From positions 7,836,267 through 7,900,266 of the forward strand of contig NC_062243.1 of assembly GCF_905475465.1 (NCBI RefSeq): DNA of 64,000 bases. The letters run 5' to 3'. Under the pieces are notes generated by a model, which worked only from the letters and a program-made list of their open reading frames with translations, ran no database searches and was not told the origin of the DNA. Below, piece by piece: positions 10,899 to 21,400 of this stretch. Positions within the stretch are counted from its first letter, which is position 1; the number at the start of each line of letters is the position of its first letter. The position numbers and the translations under genes are program-made. The DNA is from Pieris napi. Lineage: Eukaryota > Arthropoda > Insecta > Lepidoptera > Pieridae.

Positions 10899-13800
10899 AT
10901 GTCTACTAGCAATGATTTGAGCGATGAAACTGATGCATCTCCAAGACTAAGGATGAAACCAGCTGTTAATAAGATATTCTGCTGCAGCGTCACGGCTGCT
11001 TCTGGATTTATTGCTGCTTATGCTCTGGTAAGTGTTTTGTATCAGACATTTAAGATCTTTTTGTTTTACATGTTAAGCAACTTAACATATAAACATATAG
11101 TAGATATATTATATATAGTAGATTCATCTTCTGTCCTCCTTCACCAAGGCGAAACTATTATAGTTAGGCCCGGATTTAACCGACAACCTCCAAGCCTTTA
11201 GCTACCTCTAGACTCATAGAGGTTAAATTGAAGAAAATTGGACAAAATTCACGTCGGCAAAAGCATACTTATCTTCTCTATAATAGACAATCTTAACAAG
11301 AACCTTAACAATAAAGCGTGTAAAAGAATACCAGAGACACGATTTAATCAACCAATCTCTCACGCGATTTTTGTACGTAATATTAAAAATCATAACCCAA
11401 ATACCCAGTTACGCTAACGTAATAATTCGTAAGAGATTTAAATATTCCGGTCGTTGTTTCGTCACTTCGTGGGATTTGGCCTTAGTCTATGGACGCGGCG
11501 AATCCCTTCTATTTTACACATTGTTTATTTGATTGATCACTGTTACACCTTTACACATATGTACATTTTTATATTATGAACTTGGATGACAAAATTTGTG
11601 CGAAGAACCAAAAATATGTTAATCCATAAGTTTTATTTACTAAAAAGGGTTACCTTTTATGACAGTTTTACATGATTCAAACTTTTAATAATCACAACCT
11701 TGGTATATTATTTTTCTAAATTAACATTATTAAACAGTCTCAGAATAAATATTACATAATTTAAAGATCAAAGTGCATTTTTTTGATAATGTTATACTAT
11801 TTCGTGTTTTATTTCAGGTGTCCTATGCAATCGCCCTAATATATGAGATAGTATGGGTTGTGGAGTCTCAGAGTGGTCTGCCTATACCATCCGCTCTGCT
11901 TATGATATGTTACTGCGTGGTTATAGCGGCTACTGTCGTGCTGGTTCACGGCCTTATATCTGTGAGTTTATTTAACTAATGGTTAAAAACTGTTGGTTAC
12001 ATTCTTAATTGATTCTGTAGACGGAATCTATTGTAGATTATATAAATCATCAGAATCCGGACTACAAGGATAAAACATGTTATTTCTCTCGAAAGATATT
12101 TACACTGATAAACATTGCACCAAAATTTCTAAAAAACTAATAAAAGTACATAAGATAGTGTAATTTAGTAAACTATGGCCAAAAATTTCAAGAATGGCGT
12201 TGTTAATTTTACACTTGAAGATATTATTTACGTGACTTGACAACAATAATTATTTATTCAAGAATTATTGCAATTTTTTATATAATTTTATATAAATGTT
12301 GCATCTACTAGATAATAGATGCCGCTACAATGTTTGAATTTTAATGTAAGGAGCGCTTCATCCCATCGCCAAAAGATGGCGCTTAACTTATCCTGACCTG
12401 TCCTAGCTTCAGATGCATGTAATATGAATCTCTAATGTCGAATATTTTAGGATTATAGACTAAAATATATTTAACATTCATAAAATATATGAAAATCAAA
12501 GCCATAAGCCATAAATAATGTATAAAAAGAAAAACTAAAAAAATGTCCCTATATTTTTGTTATAATTTTCAGAAAAACAACAAATACCTGCTGGCGTGGC
12601 TTATATCAGTGATCTTGGTGCTGATTCCTGAGTGTGCTCTAGTTTTCTACATGTCTATAAGCCATTGGGTAAATAAATTATAACATCAAGTAATAAATAC
12701 AAAAAAACTATGAAAAGGCTCCAAGATTATTAACTCTTACAAATATCATTTGACAACCCTTCGATACACTTAATAATATTAGTATACACTTCTATTTTTC
12801 TAAAAAAATAAAATTAATGCAGGGTCTCCAAGGGGTGTACGGAGGTGCTGAGCTGGCATGCTATGTGGCTCGACTACCAGCCATTGTGTGTGGAGTTGTC
12901 CTAGTACAGTCTGCGTATGCACTTAGAGAAGCGAGGTAATAAAAAAAATTGATGTATGTTAGTTACTTGTAATTATTGCTCAATATTGATTTACGACTGG
13001 TTTATTATATGAGCAGCGTTGACTTGTAGGTTCGAACCTCGGCTGTGAAATAATAGACTTTTCTGTCCTGTCTGAGTACATACGCATTTAACACCAGCCC
13101 TGCGATTCTGTAACTCACTTTTCGAGCTCACACAGCGGTTTTCGCATCGGCGGTCGCTCATAATGCCAAATCATAAAATGACTGCTTCACGACTGATTTG
13201 AGAGCGACCGCCGATGCGAAAACCGCTGTGTGAGTTCGAAAAGTGAGTTACAGAATCGCAGGGCTGTACTAACGGTGAACGAAAACATCGCGAGGAATTC
13301 TGCTTTAGAGTTAAAAAGACGACGGTGTGACCACCTACTACTTACCTATTAGAAAAAAACAAATAATCACGAAACAGATACAGAAATTTAAGGTCAAGGG
13401 GTTGTAGCGCTATTTTTTTTTAAATATGGCACCCGAGCGTTAATCATATGGAATTGATTCTTTCATGTTACACAGCTTAGCTTAATTTTATGATTTTTTA
13501 AACAACTCTATAGAGAAAAAGGTTCAACTTCGTTTCATGCTTTTTAAGTAAATAAGTACAGCAATATGCATCTTTTATTATATAAATCCTCGATATTTCA
13601 GGAAAAGTGAATACGGTGCTGGAGTTGGTGTGAGCGGTAGTGAGTTCGATGCCAGTCACTACGTCCCCGATACTGCGGCACCGGCTTTCACTAATGAGGG
13701 CTTTCTGGCGGATAATGGTAATTCACTTCATTCGTTAAGAAAAGCTTGTTTTAAATTAATATTTTGGGCGAAAATTGTTTGCTAAAAACGGCACGCGAAT

Positions 13801-14343
13801 TTAATAACAATCTTTGACTTTTTAATTATAGGAAAATCCGGTTCAATGCCAGATCTCCGTCGCCACTTGGCCGCTCGTCAATCCATCAATATGGGCTACC
13901 CCATCATGTTACCACAACCGCCTCCCGCCTACTGGCAACACTTAGCGGAACGGCAGTACGCAGCCTCTCTTCGAGGCTACCCGAAGCATTACCCACAAAA
14001 CTTTGGCACCTGGGTTGGTCCCAGAACCGACTACAAACGTCGCCACTCAGTCGTTGGCGCGTTTGACGAATATCCGACCAAATATGACTACGACGATCGT
14101 ATGGACTGTAAGAGCGAAATTAACGAACGGGTAAGCTACCCGTACAGACCCTATTATGACCCAAGATATCCCCCAGATTACGCATATTTCCAGGACTTCA
14201 AAAGGGAAGATGCGGGATATGGGGTCAATTTGTTACGACATGATCCATACTATAGAGACAGGATGTACGCTATGCGAAATAGTCACACGTCTGTGGGAAA
14301 CGAATCGGATGATTTGACTAAGTATAAAGATGTTGCTTTATAA
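10899..14343 (+). CDS. Uncharacterised four-pass membrane protein, six coding exons
   Basis: Exons: 10899-11027, 11818-11961, 12573-12668, 12823-12935, 13602-13717 and 13832-14343. All junctions are GT...AG with agreeing phases, giving 369 residues ending in TAA. Four hydrophobic segments lie near residues 28-58, 66-91, 96-120 and 134-157. A long, presumably cytoplasmic tail follows, with Ser/Asp stretches, PQPPPAYW, a Tyr/Pro/Asp-rich block (YPYRPYYDPRYPPDYAYF) and a terminal KDVAL. There is no signal peptide. The four-pass core with short loops recalls insect DUF-type tetraspan proteins, including septate-junction ones such as Pasiflora, but I cannot assign a family. The Tyr-rich tail suggests a scaffold or phosphorylation platform; that is inference. 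One intron carries a SINE invaded by a fold-back element. The gene model is strong; the function is unknown. Confidence 0.85.
12995..13428 (+). repeat. tRNA-derived SINE, split by a fold-back element
   Basis: The B-box-like GTAGGTTCGAACCTCGGCTG at about 13028 is followed by CATACGCATTTAACA. After the inserted hairpin come ACGGTGAACGAAAACATCGC and GACGACGGTGTG. The GTAGCGCTAT end lies near 13406. The order matches the uninterrupted copy at 49.06-49.33 kb, so the middle block is a later insertion. It sits in an intron of the membrane-protein gene. Confidence 0.65.
13095..13267. mobile_element. Fold-back (hairpin) element inserted in a SINE
   Basis: Left arm 13095-13159 and right arm 13202-13267 are nearly perfect reverse complements (outer ends CAGCCCTGCGATTCTGTAAC and GTTACAGAATCGCAGGGCTG). 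They are separated by a ~42-base loop. There is no coding capacity. This is a MITE-like fold-back element of a kind I cannot name. Confidence 0.75.
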
Positions 14344-14573
14344 ACAAGCTTATTCTGAGTTATTCATTTCATGAAAGACAATCTCGGTGGCTTTGCACGG
14401 GTACAGTATCGTAAGAATAATAGTTGTTACTTTATTAAAAACATGATGAACATAGGAACAGTCAGGCCAAAATTCTAATAGGATTTTAAAGAAAAACTGT
14501 TAATATATTATAAAGAGAAAATATAATAAATATATTTATACTCTACAATTTATCCCTCGTCCATAATCTATGA

Positions 14574-14579
14574 AATAAA
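14574..14579 (+). terminator. AATAAA polyadenylation signal, membrane-protein gene
   Basis: An AATAAA hexamer 231 bases after the TAA stop, in AT-rich DNA, is the first plausible polyadenylation signal. A second (15169-15174, CCAATAAAG) could define a longer 3'UTR. Confidence 0.4.
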
Positions 14580-15748
14580 GTATTTTGTTTTGTGATGCTT
14601 AATCGGTGAAAAGTAATAATAAAGTTTGATCTAATCCATTATCCAAGTTGTGTTAATATAGTATGTTAAACAAGGAAACGTGGTTTTTGTTTGAGAAGTT
14701 ATATGATAGAAGGAATTAGTATTAAATCAATTAGAATAATTAAAATATCAATATAATTCCGTCCTTTAAAAGTCTGTGTTGATATAAGTTATAAATTAAG
14801 AATGCTTTCGATGACGAGATTGTTATCTACGTTAAATGTGTTTAAATAAAAAAAATATATAAAATAACCCTTTGATGGCTGCTTAAAAAAATATGATGCA
14901 TAATAAAATTACATTTACTTAGGTATTGTGGTGTAAAATCATTTTGGGAAATCGCGTTAGTAAAGCAAAAAAAATTATGCATCCGAGATGCGCGGTGATC
15001 CTTGAATATTTCACGTATAATGTAATTACTTATTTCTTGTATTTGTATTATTACTGTAAAGTATGTAAATAATTGAAACTGTAAAATTTATTTTAGTTGT
15101 TACCTAATAACCAAAGTATTGTAATTCTTAAACTGACGTTTAAATTTTCAGTCACTAGGAAAGAAACCAATAAAGTATTTTATAAACAAAGCCGAGCCTT
15201 TTTTCTACTAACCATTTAACGTTATCTAAAAAGAATGGACTCCACATTCGCGTGGTAATGATTTTTGTCTCTTGCTAAATTTCATTTTCGTCAATACTAC
15301 CAATACCAAATCTTTTTCCTGGGACCGTTCAACTCGCCATGCACCAGCTAGTCAGTCAGTCAGATAAGAGAAAATGAGACAAACAATCTATTGATTTATT
15401 GATTACTGTGTAGACTAAAATTGATTGCACAGGCTTAGAAAGAATATTTTTTGCCATCTAGACTGGGATAAAGAAAGGAAAAAATGACACGTTGCCGAAA
15501 TTTAATTTCAGGCATCGTAGTATCACACCGAAATAATGTCGGTGGTTCCTTTCCATTTGGCTAAAGTCCGCAGGCAACAGCATGGCACTTCCATTAGTAA
15601 GGGGTTGACTGATTGCGCTGGTGAAGTAACCTTTGCCACAGGCTATTTCATTTATTCCAATGGGCGATGGGGTCCTCACGTCCTTACGCCGATGAAACTA
15701 TAATGAATAAAAAGTTTATCATATCAAGAAATTTATAGCTAACAATAT
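14580..15748. other. 3'UTR/intergenic DNA, no gene seen
   Basis: AT-rich DNA with several AATAAA hexamers (for example 15169-15174) that could serve the upstream gene. A minus-strand frame at 15458-15679 has no recognisable motif. I see no convincing exon. Confidence 0.4.
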
Positions 15749-16195
15749 AGTCTGGCTAATGAAAGTTGATACTGAAAAGCGCGGCAAATTTAAAAAATAT
15801 CAGCGTGGCAGCCCTAAAGTAAAAAGGAAAGTTGGAGCAACTCACTTTGACTTACTAAATTATTGATACATTGAATTATTGGTTTTGTGGACATAAGTTT
15901 CATCTATGTAGATTATTGGCTTGCCTTCTGCACGTTTCGATGCAATGGTACGCAAAAAGCGATGTCTCCATGCAGCTATATCATATCGTTCAATTAATAA
16001 TGAACGTTCATTTTTGTTTTTCTTAAATTCATAACCGACTAATAATAATCTCAAGACTATCTGTAAAAGAACAATAACATTATCTAAAGTAACTAAAACT
16101 AATATGTACTTATTTAAAATAAAAAAATATCAAGACCGTACTAACTTTAGTGTTGTCATATAAAAAGTTCAGTATCTACTTTCGTTAGCCAGACT
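15749..16195. mobile_element. Short DNA transposon derivative with inverted ends and transposase remnant
   Basis: Terminal inverted repeats at 15749-15776 and 16168-16195 match over 28 bp with two differences (consensus start AGTCTGGCTAAYGAAAGT). The 447-bp element contains a minus-strand transposase relic (16054-15860). No clear target-site duplication is visible. Confidence 0.7.
15860..16054 (-). pseudogene. DDE transposase fragment (IS630/Tc1-mariner-like)
   Basis: A 64-codon open remnant contains ERSLLIERYDIAAWRHRFL and a KPIIYIDETYVHKT segment. The IDETYVH core resembles the (Y/L)DE(T/S)(W/Y)(V/F) strand carrying the first catalytic Asp of IS630/Tc1-mariner-type transposases, which are widespread in insects. 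The remaining catalytic domain is absent, so it cannot be active. It sits inside matching terminal inverted repeats and is probably the internally deleted remains of the element's own gene. Confidence 0.6.
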
Positions 16196-16524
16196 CTACG
16201 TGATATTTAAGTATATTTCATTTCAAACGCTTTAAATTATACAAAAATGGATCTTTAAAAAACAGTTTTCAAATTGACACCGTACTTGCTACCCTATATA
16301 GCTTTTTTGCTTTAAACGAGAGAAACATTTGTTAGTATGGTAAGAATTTTTAGGGTTGGTTGGTCAAAACAACTGTCAAAAGTGTCAAATGTTTAACTTT
16401 CGTATAATAGCAACACGAAAAGAAGTTCGATTACGATTGAAATATAATGACGAAGCATAACAATAAAAGTAATTTAGCAGCTGCGATCTCAAATCCCAAC
16501 AACGTTCACTTTCCGCAGATATAG

Positions 16525-17360
16525 TCTAAGTGCGTTTTCCAATTACAGCACTAGAGCGCATTTTGCGGCATAATGCTCAACGTCGAGTGTTCCAACTACA
16601 GCAACGCTTCGCACAATTGAGCACTCTCAAAACGAATGCTCTCGCGAGCTTCTCGCAAACAATACCAACACAGTGACAGAAAATTGACCAGTATTTTTCT
16701 TTAAGTTGGCATTTATCGAAATTTTCGTTAGTAAATATTGTTGAAAAATTTGTAAGGCTTTCGTTTCGTCGTAGATTTTGAAAATAATTAAAGTTATTTC
16801 AAACTGCAAAAAAAAAAAAATATTAGTATGGATGATAAATAGTTACTTTTTTTATATTCCACATTTAAAATATGAATACAATTTTATTTTAAAATTCGGA
16901 TCTGTAAACAAATTTACTTTACAGGATTATACTTTACAAAAAAATTTCAATGGTTTTGAAAAAGTATATATTTTTTTTAGAAATCATTAAAAAATATTAC
17001 TCAAAACGTAAATGATGTAAACTTCTGACATAAAACGAAATATTTTACTGTTAATTTAGCTTGTTAAAACCTTATATTCTTTAAAGGTTTTCTCTTATTA
17101 CAGTAAAAAAATTTTAATGAAATAATTTGATTATTAAATTAAGCGTAAAAAGTTTTCAACCAATTATTATTGTTTACCACATTATTTATACATTAATGAG
17201 GTTGCTAACTCTATTCAGACAATTTTTTTGTCAACACTGACTTAGCGCACTCTGCTGATGCATTTGAAAACTAATTCACGTTCCAATTAAGCTTCAGCAT
17301 TATGCGGCATTGTGCGGCACTGAGTCGCAAAATGCTCTGTAATTGGAAAACGCACTAAGA
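16525..17360. mobile_element. Inverted-repeat element upstream of the RhoGEF gene
   Basis: The left end reads CTAAGTGCGTTTTCCAATTA. The right end (17338-17360) reads TAATTGGAAAACGCACTAAG, its reverse complement apart from one base. Subterminal GCATTTTGCG and GCATAATGC motifs also recur inverted. The interior is AT-rich and has no transposase. It ends a few hundred bases before the candidate first exon of the RhoGEF gene. Confidence 0.65.
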
Positions 17361-17579
17361 TACTAAGTCTTTACTATCTATCTAAGGCTGACGTTACTTG
17401 TTCATAATCTGTAGCATCTATATAAAAATAAGTCAACTGTCAATATTTTTTAAGTTGAAGTCGTCGACATTACAGAAAAGTTTAAAAAAGTTTTTGCCGT
17501 GTTAAAGTTACTTTTAAAACTTTAATGGTTCTTTTAAAACGGTTTTAGGTGTAAATATAAAACGTCGGGAGCTAACTAC

Positions 17580-17824
17580 TTAATGCATAAAAGCTAAAGT
17601 CGTGCGTTGTGTTAAGTTGTTTTATAATTTACAGTATATTGTATTGTGTAGGTGGCTGTGTTGGTCGGTTCGTTCTAATGTGAAAGTGTATTTTCGCATA
17701 AAATTTAGATCCCATTGTTCCAAACTTTCCGGGTGACAATAAAGATAATGTACGAGTGTCTTGTGTAAAATATTCGCCTGGAGGCGTTATGTATTGTACT
17801 CGCTAAAGTTTTAAGGAGTTCAAA
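17580..17824 (+). promoter_or_regulatory. Candidate non-coding first exon of the RhoGEF gene
   Basis: This region ends in a good donor (CAAA|GTAAGT at 17824/17825) and is more GC-rich than its surroundings. The next supported exon begins at 18456 with 14 untranslated bases before ATG. The transcription start cannot be placed; the left boundary is approximate. Confidence 0.35.
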
Positions 17825-18469
17825 GTAAGTTACGTATTATGTACTAACTTTTCTCATGATGGTTCGTAAATAAACATAATCGTAGACAGTGTTTTTTAAA
17901 TGTTTATAAGAAAATTGATATCTGTTATTGGAATATTTAAAATTAATTCTGGAATGTTTCATTTAAAAAATACTGCTACTTACTTTTTGTTTTTTGTGAT
18001 TGTGTTTGGTTAAAATCAAAAAGAAAATATTCAAAGTTTTATAAGTATATTATATATATATTTATTTTTTCCATCTCAAACACGATTTACAAACAAAATA
18101 TTTTTCATAGCATTACCAGGTTATAATTCTAGTAAAAAAAGATAAGAGTTGAAAATTTTTGGTTATCAGATATGTTGATTCAATTGGTTTCCTATTGGTT
18201 TATAAAATGTTCATTGCTCACATTAAAATATTTTGCTTCTTCTATTTATTCATATAAATGCGCCGATGTAGCTATTCCAAAAACATTAATGCATCTATTG
18301 TAGGTTATATTCATAACAATACTAATAATTGCTAATAATAGTAAGATTGTGAGTGTAAGACAAGTGATATGTTTGCATAATTACTTTACATTTTTAAATT
18401 TTTTTTACAGATGATATACTGAATTAAAAATTTGAAATTTTTAATGTTTTTTCAGATTGAGTAGGAGAA

Positions 18470-21400
18470 ATGAATGTTCAGTCACAAGAGAATGTCCGGC
18501 TTATATCATCAGGTAATTTTGTAGCAATTACACTATTATTTTTTATCACTATAATATGTAAAAATATTTGCACTAAAAAGTATTGCTTTGGTATTATTAT
18601 CTTTAACAAAGAATGCCAATGTATTCTAGTGAAGAGGCATGTGTGAGTCTATGCCGTTGATTGTATGTTTTTTAAAAGGGATTACACCGTGTCTTGCTGC
18701 AACGGTATTAATAAGTAATGCAGACATAGCAATGCCTTTTTCTAATCGTGTCCTAAAAAATATTAAGAAGATCCATTATGTTTATGTTCACCTTAGTAGA
18801 ATTTTTCTATTCACTACACACAATTGATTTACTAGATTTGGACTATTATTGAAATAAAATACCAATTTTTAAAAACCTTATGTTGGTAACTACATGATCA
18901 TTTTTAAACCTATTGAATACTATTAGTTATGCTCAGTTTTGGTGGAATTTTGTAATTACATTTTTATTTTAACCGGCGTAAGACAATATCGCCTTCATTA
19001 TCATACCTTAGTTTGTTACGCGGAATGTGTCAAGCGTGCTGTTTCCGAATACTGCAAAAATAAAATGAACCCATTATTATTTTTCTTTGTTTATACAAAT
19101 TAGAATGGCATACGATGGAGTAGGGAATTGCTGTGACGCAGTTACAATCGTTGGTCTCCGACATACGTCTTTGAAATGAGTCCTTACAACCCACATGAGG
19201 CGCGGAACAAATTACAAATTTAATTATTATTTCCAACTGCTTATGTTCAATCTCGCTTAGAATATTTTGTCATAGACTTGCAAGTAATTGCAAATTGGGA
19301 ACAAAATCACTTTGATTAAATTTACGAATGTCTTATCTATAATAGATGCAGTCGAAATCATTATTTCTATTACGTATTTTCATTTTTAAATATATCGGTT
19401 TGTTTAAGTTCGTATGAAGCCTAATAATTTATTTCGGTTTCTATAGACCTTATTTACGTGTTGTTCAATGTGTTTAACTGTGAATACATAGCGCATTGAT
19501 TTCGTTGTGAATATTGCATGAGCTCTACTGGATTTCCCATTCAAACAAGTGTCTAGCCAGTGTCTCTGGTTGGACTGAGGCTCATTTCAGGCTTTCACGT
19601 CTTGGGCGGATCGATGACGCGCAGGCGCCCTTTACCACCTAAGCACAAAGAGCAGGCGGCTGCCTTCACGAACGGTCCGCGAATTAATCCTGAAAATTTT
19701 CTCAAAAGAGAAATCTCGAAAATGATTCAGAAATAGATCAGTAGAATTAAAATTTATTCTTTTATCCGCGCGAAAAAGTTTGGCTATGTGTGAATTTTTG
19801 TTTTGACTGAAAATATACCAAGGACATAATTACATTAGTGAATAAAAATGTGAGCGGTTGGTACGTATTGTGGATTACTTGTTGCGCTCCCTACTTTCTG
19901 AACGATTACGTAATTTAAAAATGTCCTAATGAGTCTGCCGTAAAATGTGATTGCTTTTTAGGGTATTTACAACTTCGTGATGATTATTTGTTATCGTTGA
20001 GGTTTAATAATATGTTCTGTATTTAGCTTTGCACCAATAAACAAGTTTTATTATAAACGGCTAAAATGGCGAATTGCTGCATCTTTGTAACAAGTTTTTA
20101 TTGCGCAAGAATAGTAAAGCTAATTTTGTAACGTCTGTCATTGGTAATGCTATCGTTTTTTAATACAATTTAAATTAATTCATATAAATTAATTGTTTTT
20201 GTAATTTTTTTGCACTTCTGCTATTCGTTTTTTAAGTACATACTTCGTTACAGCTTAGATTGAACTGGTTTACAAACGTGATAATTTTGGTGCTGTTTAT
20301 TAAAAGTATACTTTTTACTCAGACTCATTCTATTCTTGCCAATTCTCTATAGTTATCATACAAATAAACTAAATCCATTTGTATTTGTTTCTGTTGCATC
20401 GAAAATTACTATACTGATTTAATTTGACATTACAATAACACGACAACTAGATTGAAAAAAATCAAAGCTACGTGAGTATTCTTTTATAAATTTTTAGTAC
20501 ACAGTAATATTTTATTATGTATAATCGTTTACGTGTTACAAAAACCTCCCTTAACCTATAAATAGAAATGCTACTCAAGTGAATAAGACAGTTTTATCCT
20601 TAAACAACTTAATCAATATGATCGGGTTCTAGAGTCAAGTTATTATTTATATTTAGACAGTGTTTCATCCACAGGTCAATATGGTAGGAATCGGTACTTT
20701 TTTATGAAAAAGTATTTTAAATTAGCTTTTCATTCACCATAAATTTTCTAAATTTATTAGGCCTACGTGGTATTTTAGACTAGACTTATACATAAATAAT
20801 CGCTCAAAATATATTCACACGAATAGGGCTTAAATGTATCCACATAAAAGGAACTTAATGACGAAACATTAAAACACTATTAAATATCACTTAGATTTTA
20901 TACATTGTCCTGTGACTAATGCCGACATTGTATGCTGTATACTCTAAAGGGCTATGAAGGTAAAGCTTATTAATTGTGAAACTATTACAAAATCGGCAAG
21001 CTTTAGATATAAACTATTGCTTAGCGAAGTTGTTAAATTATCCTTAAACTGATCAGTAGTAGTAACTTTCGCAATATTTTTTGTCTTTAATTGAAGTTTT
21101 TTCCATATACACAAGTGGTAGGGGAGCCCAAGAGGGGATTTCGGGATTTACTAAAGCGCGGCAGATTAATATATAGGGGGATACCTTGTACCCGGTTAAG
21201 TACCTCCACAAAATATGAGGCCCATATATATAAGGCCGCACGTGAAGGAGACAGGATCAGTTTAGTAAAAAAAAATTGACCATCAGAAATTCCCGAGCGC
21301 GTCAGATTAAGGTAGGGTGAGTTAATTACATCCTAAAAAGTGTATATTCCACTAATCTGACAATTTGAGAGTGACGGAAAAAAAGGGGAGGGCAACAAAG

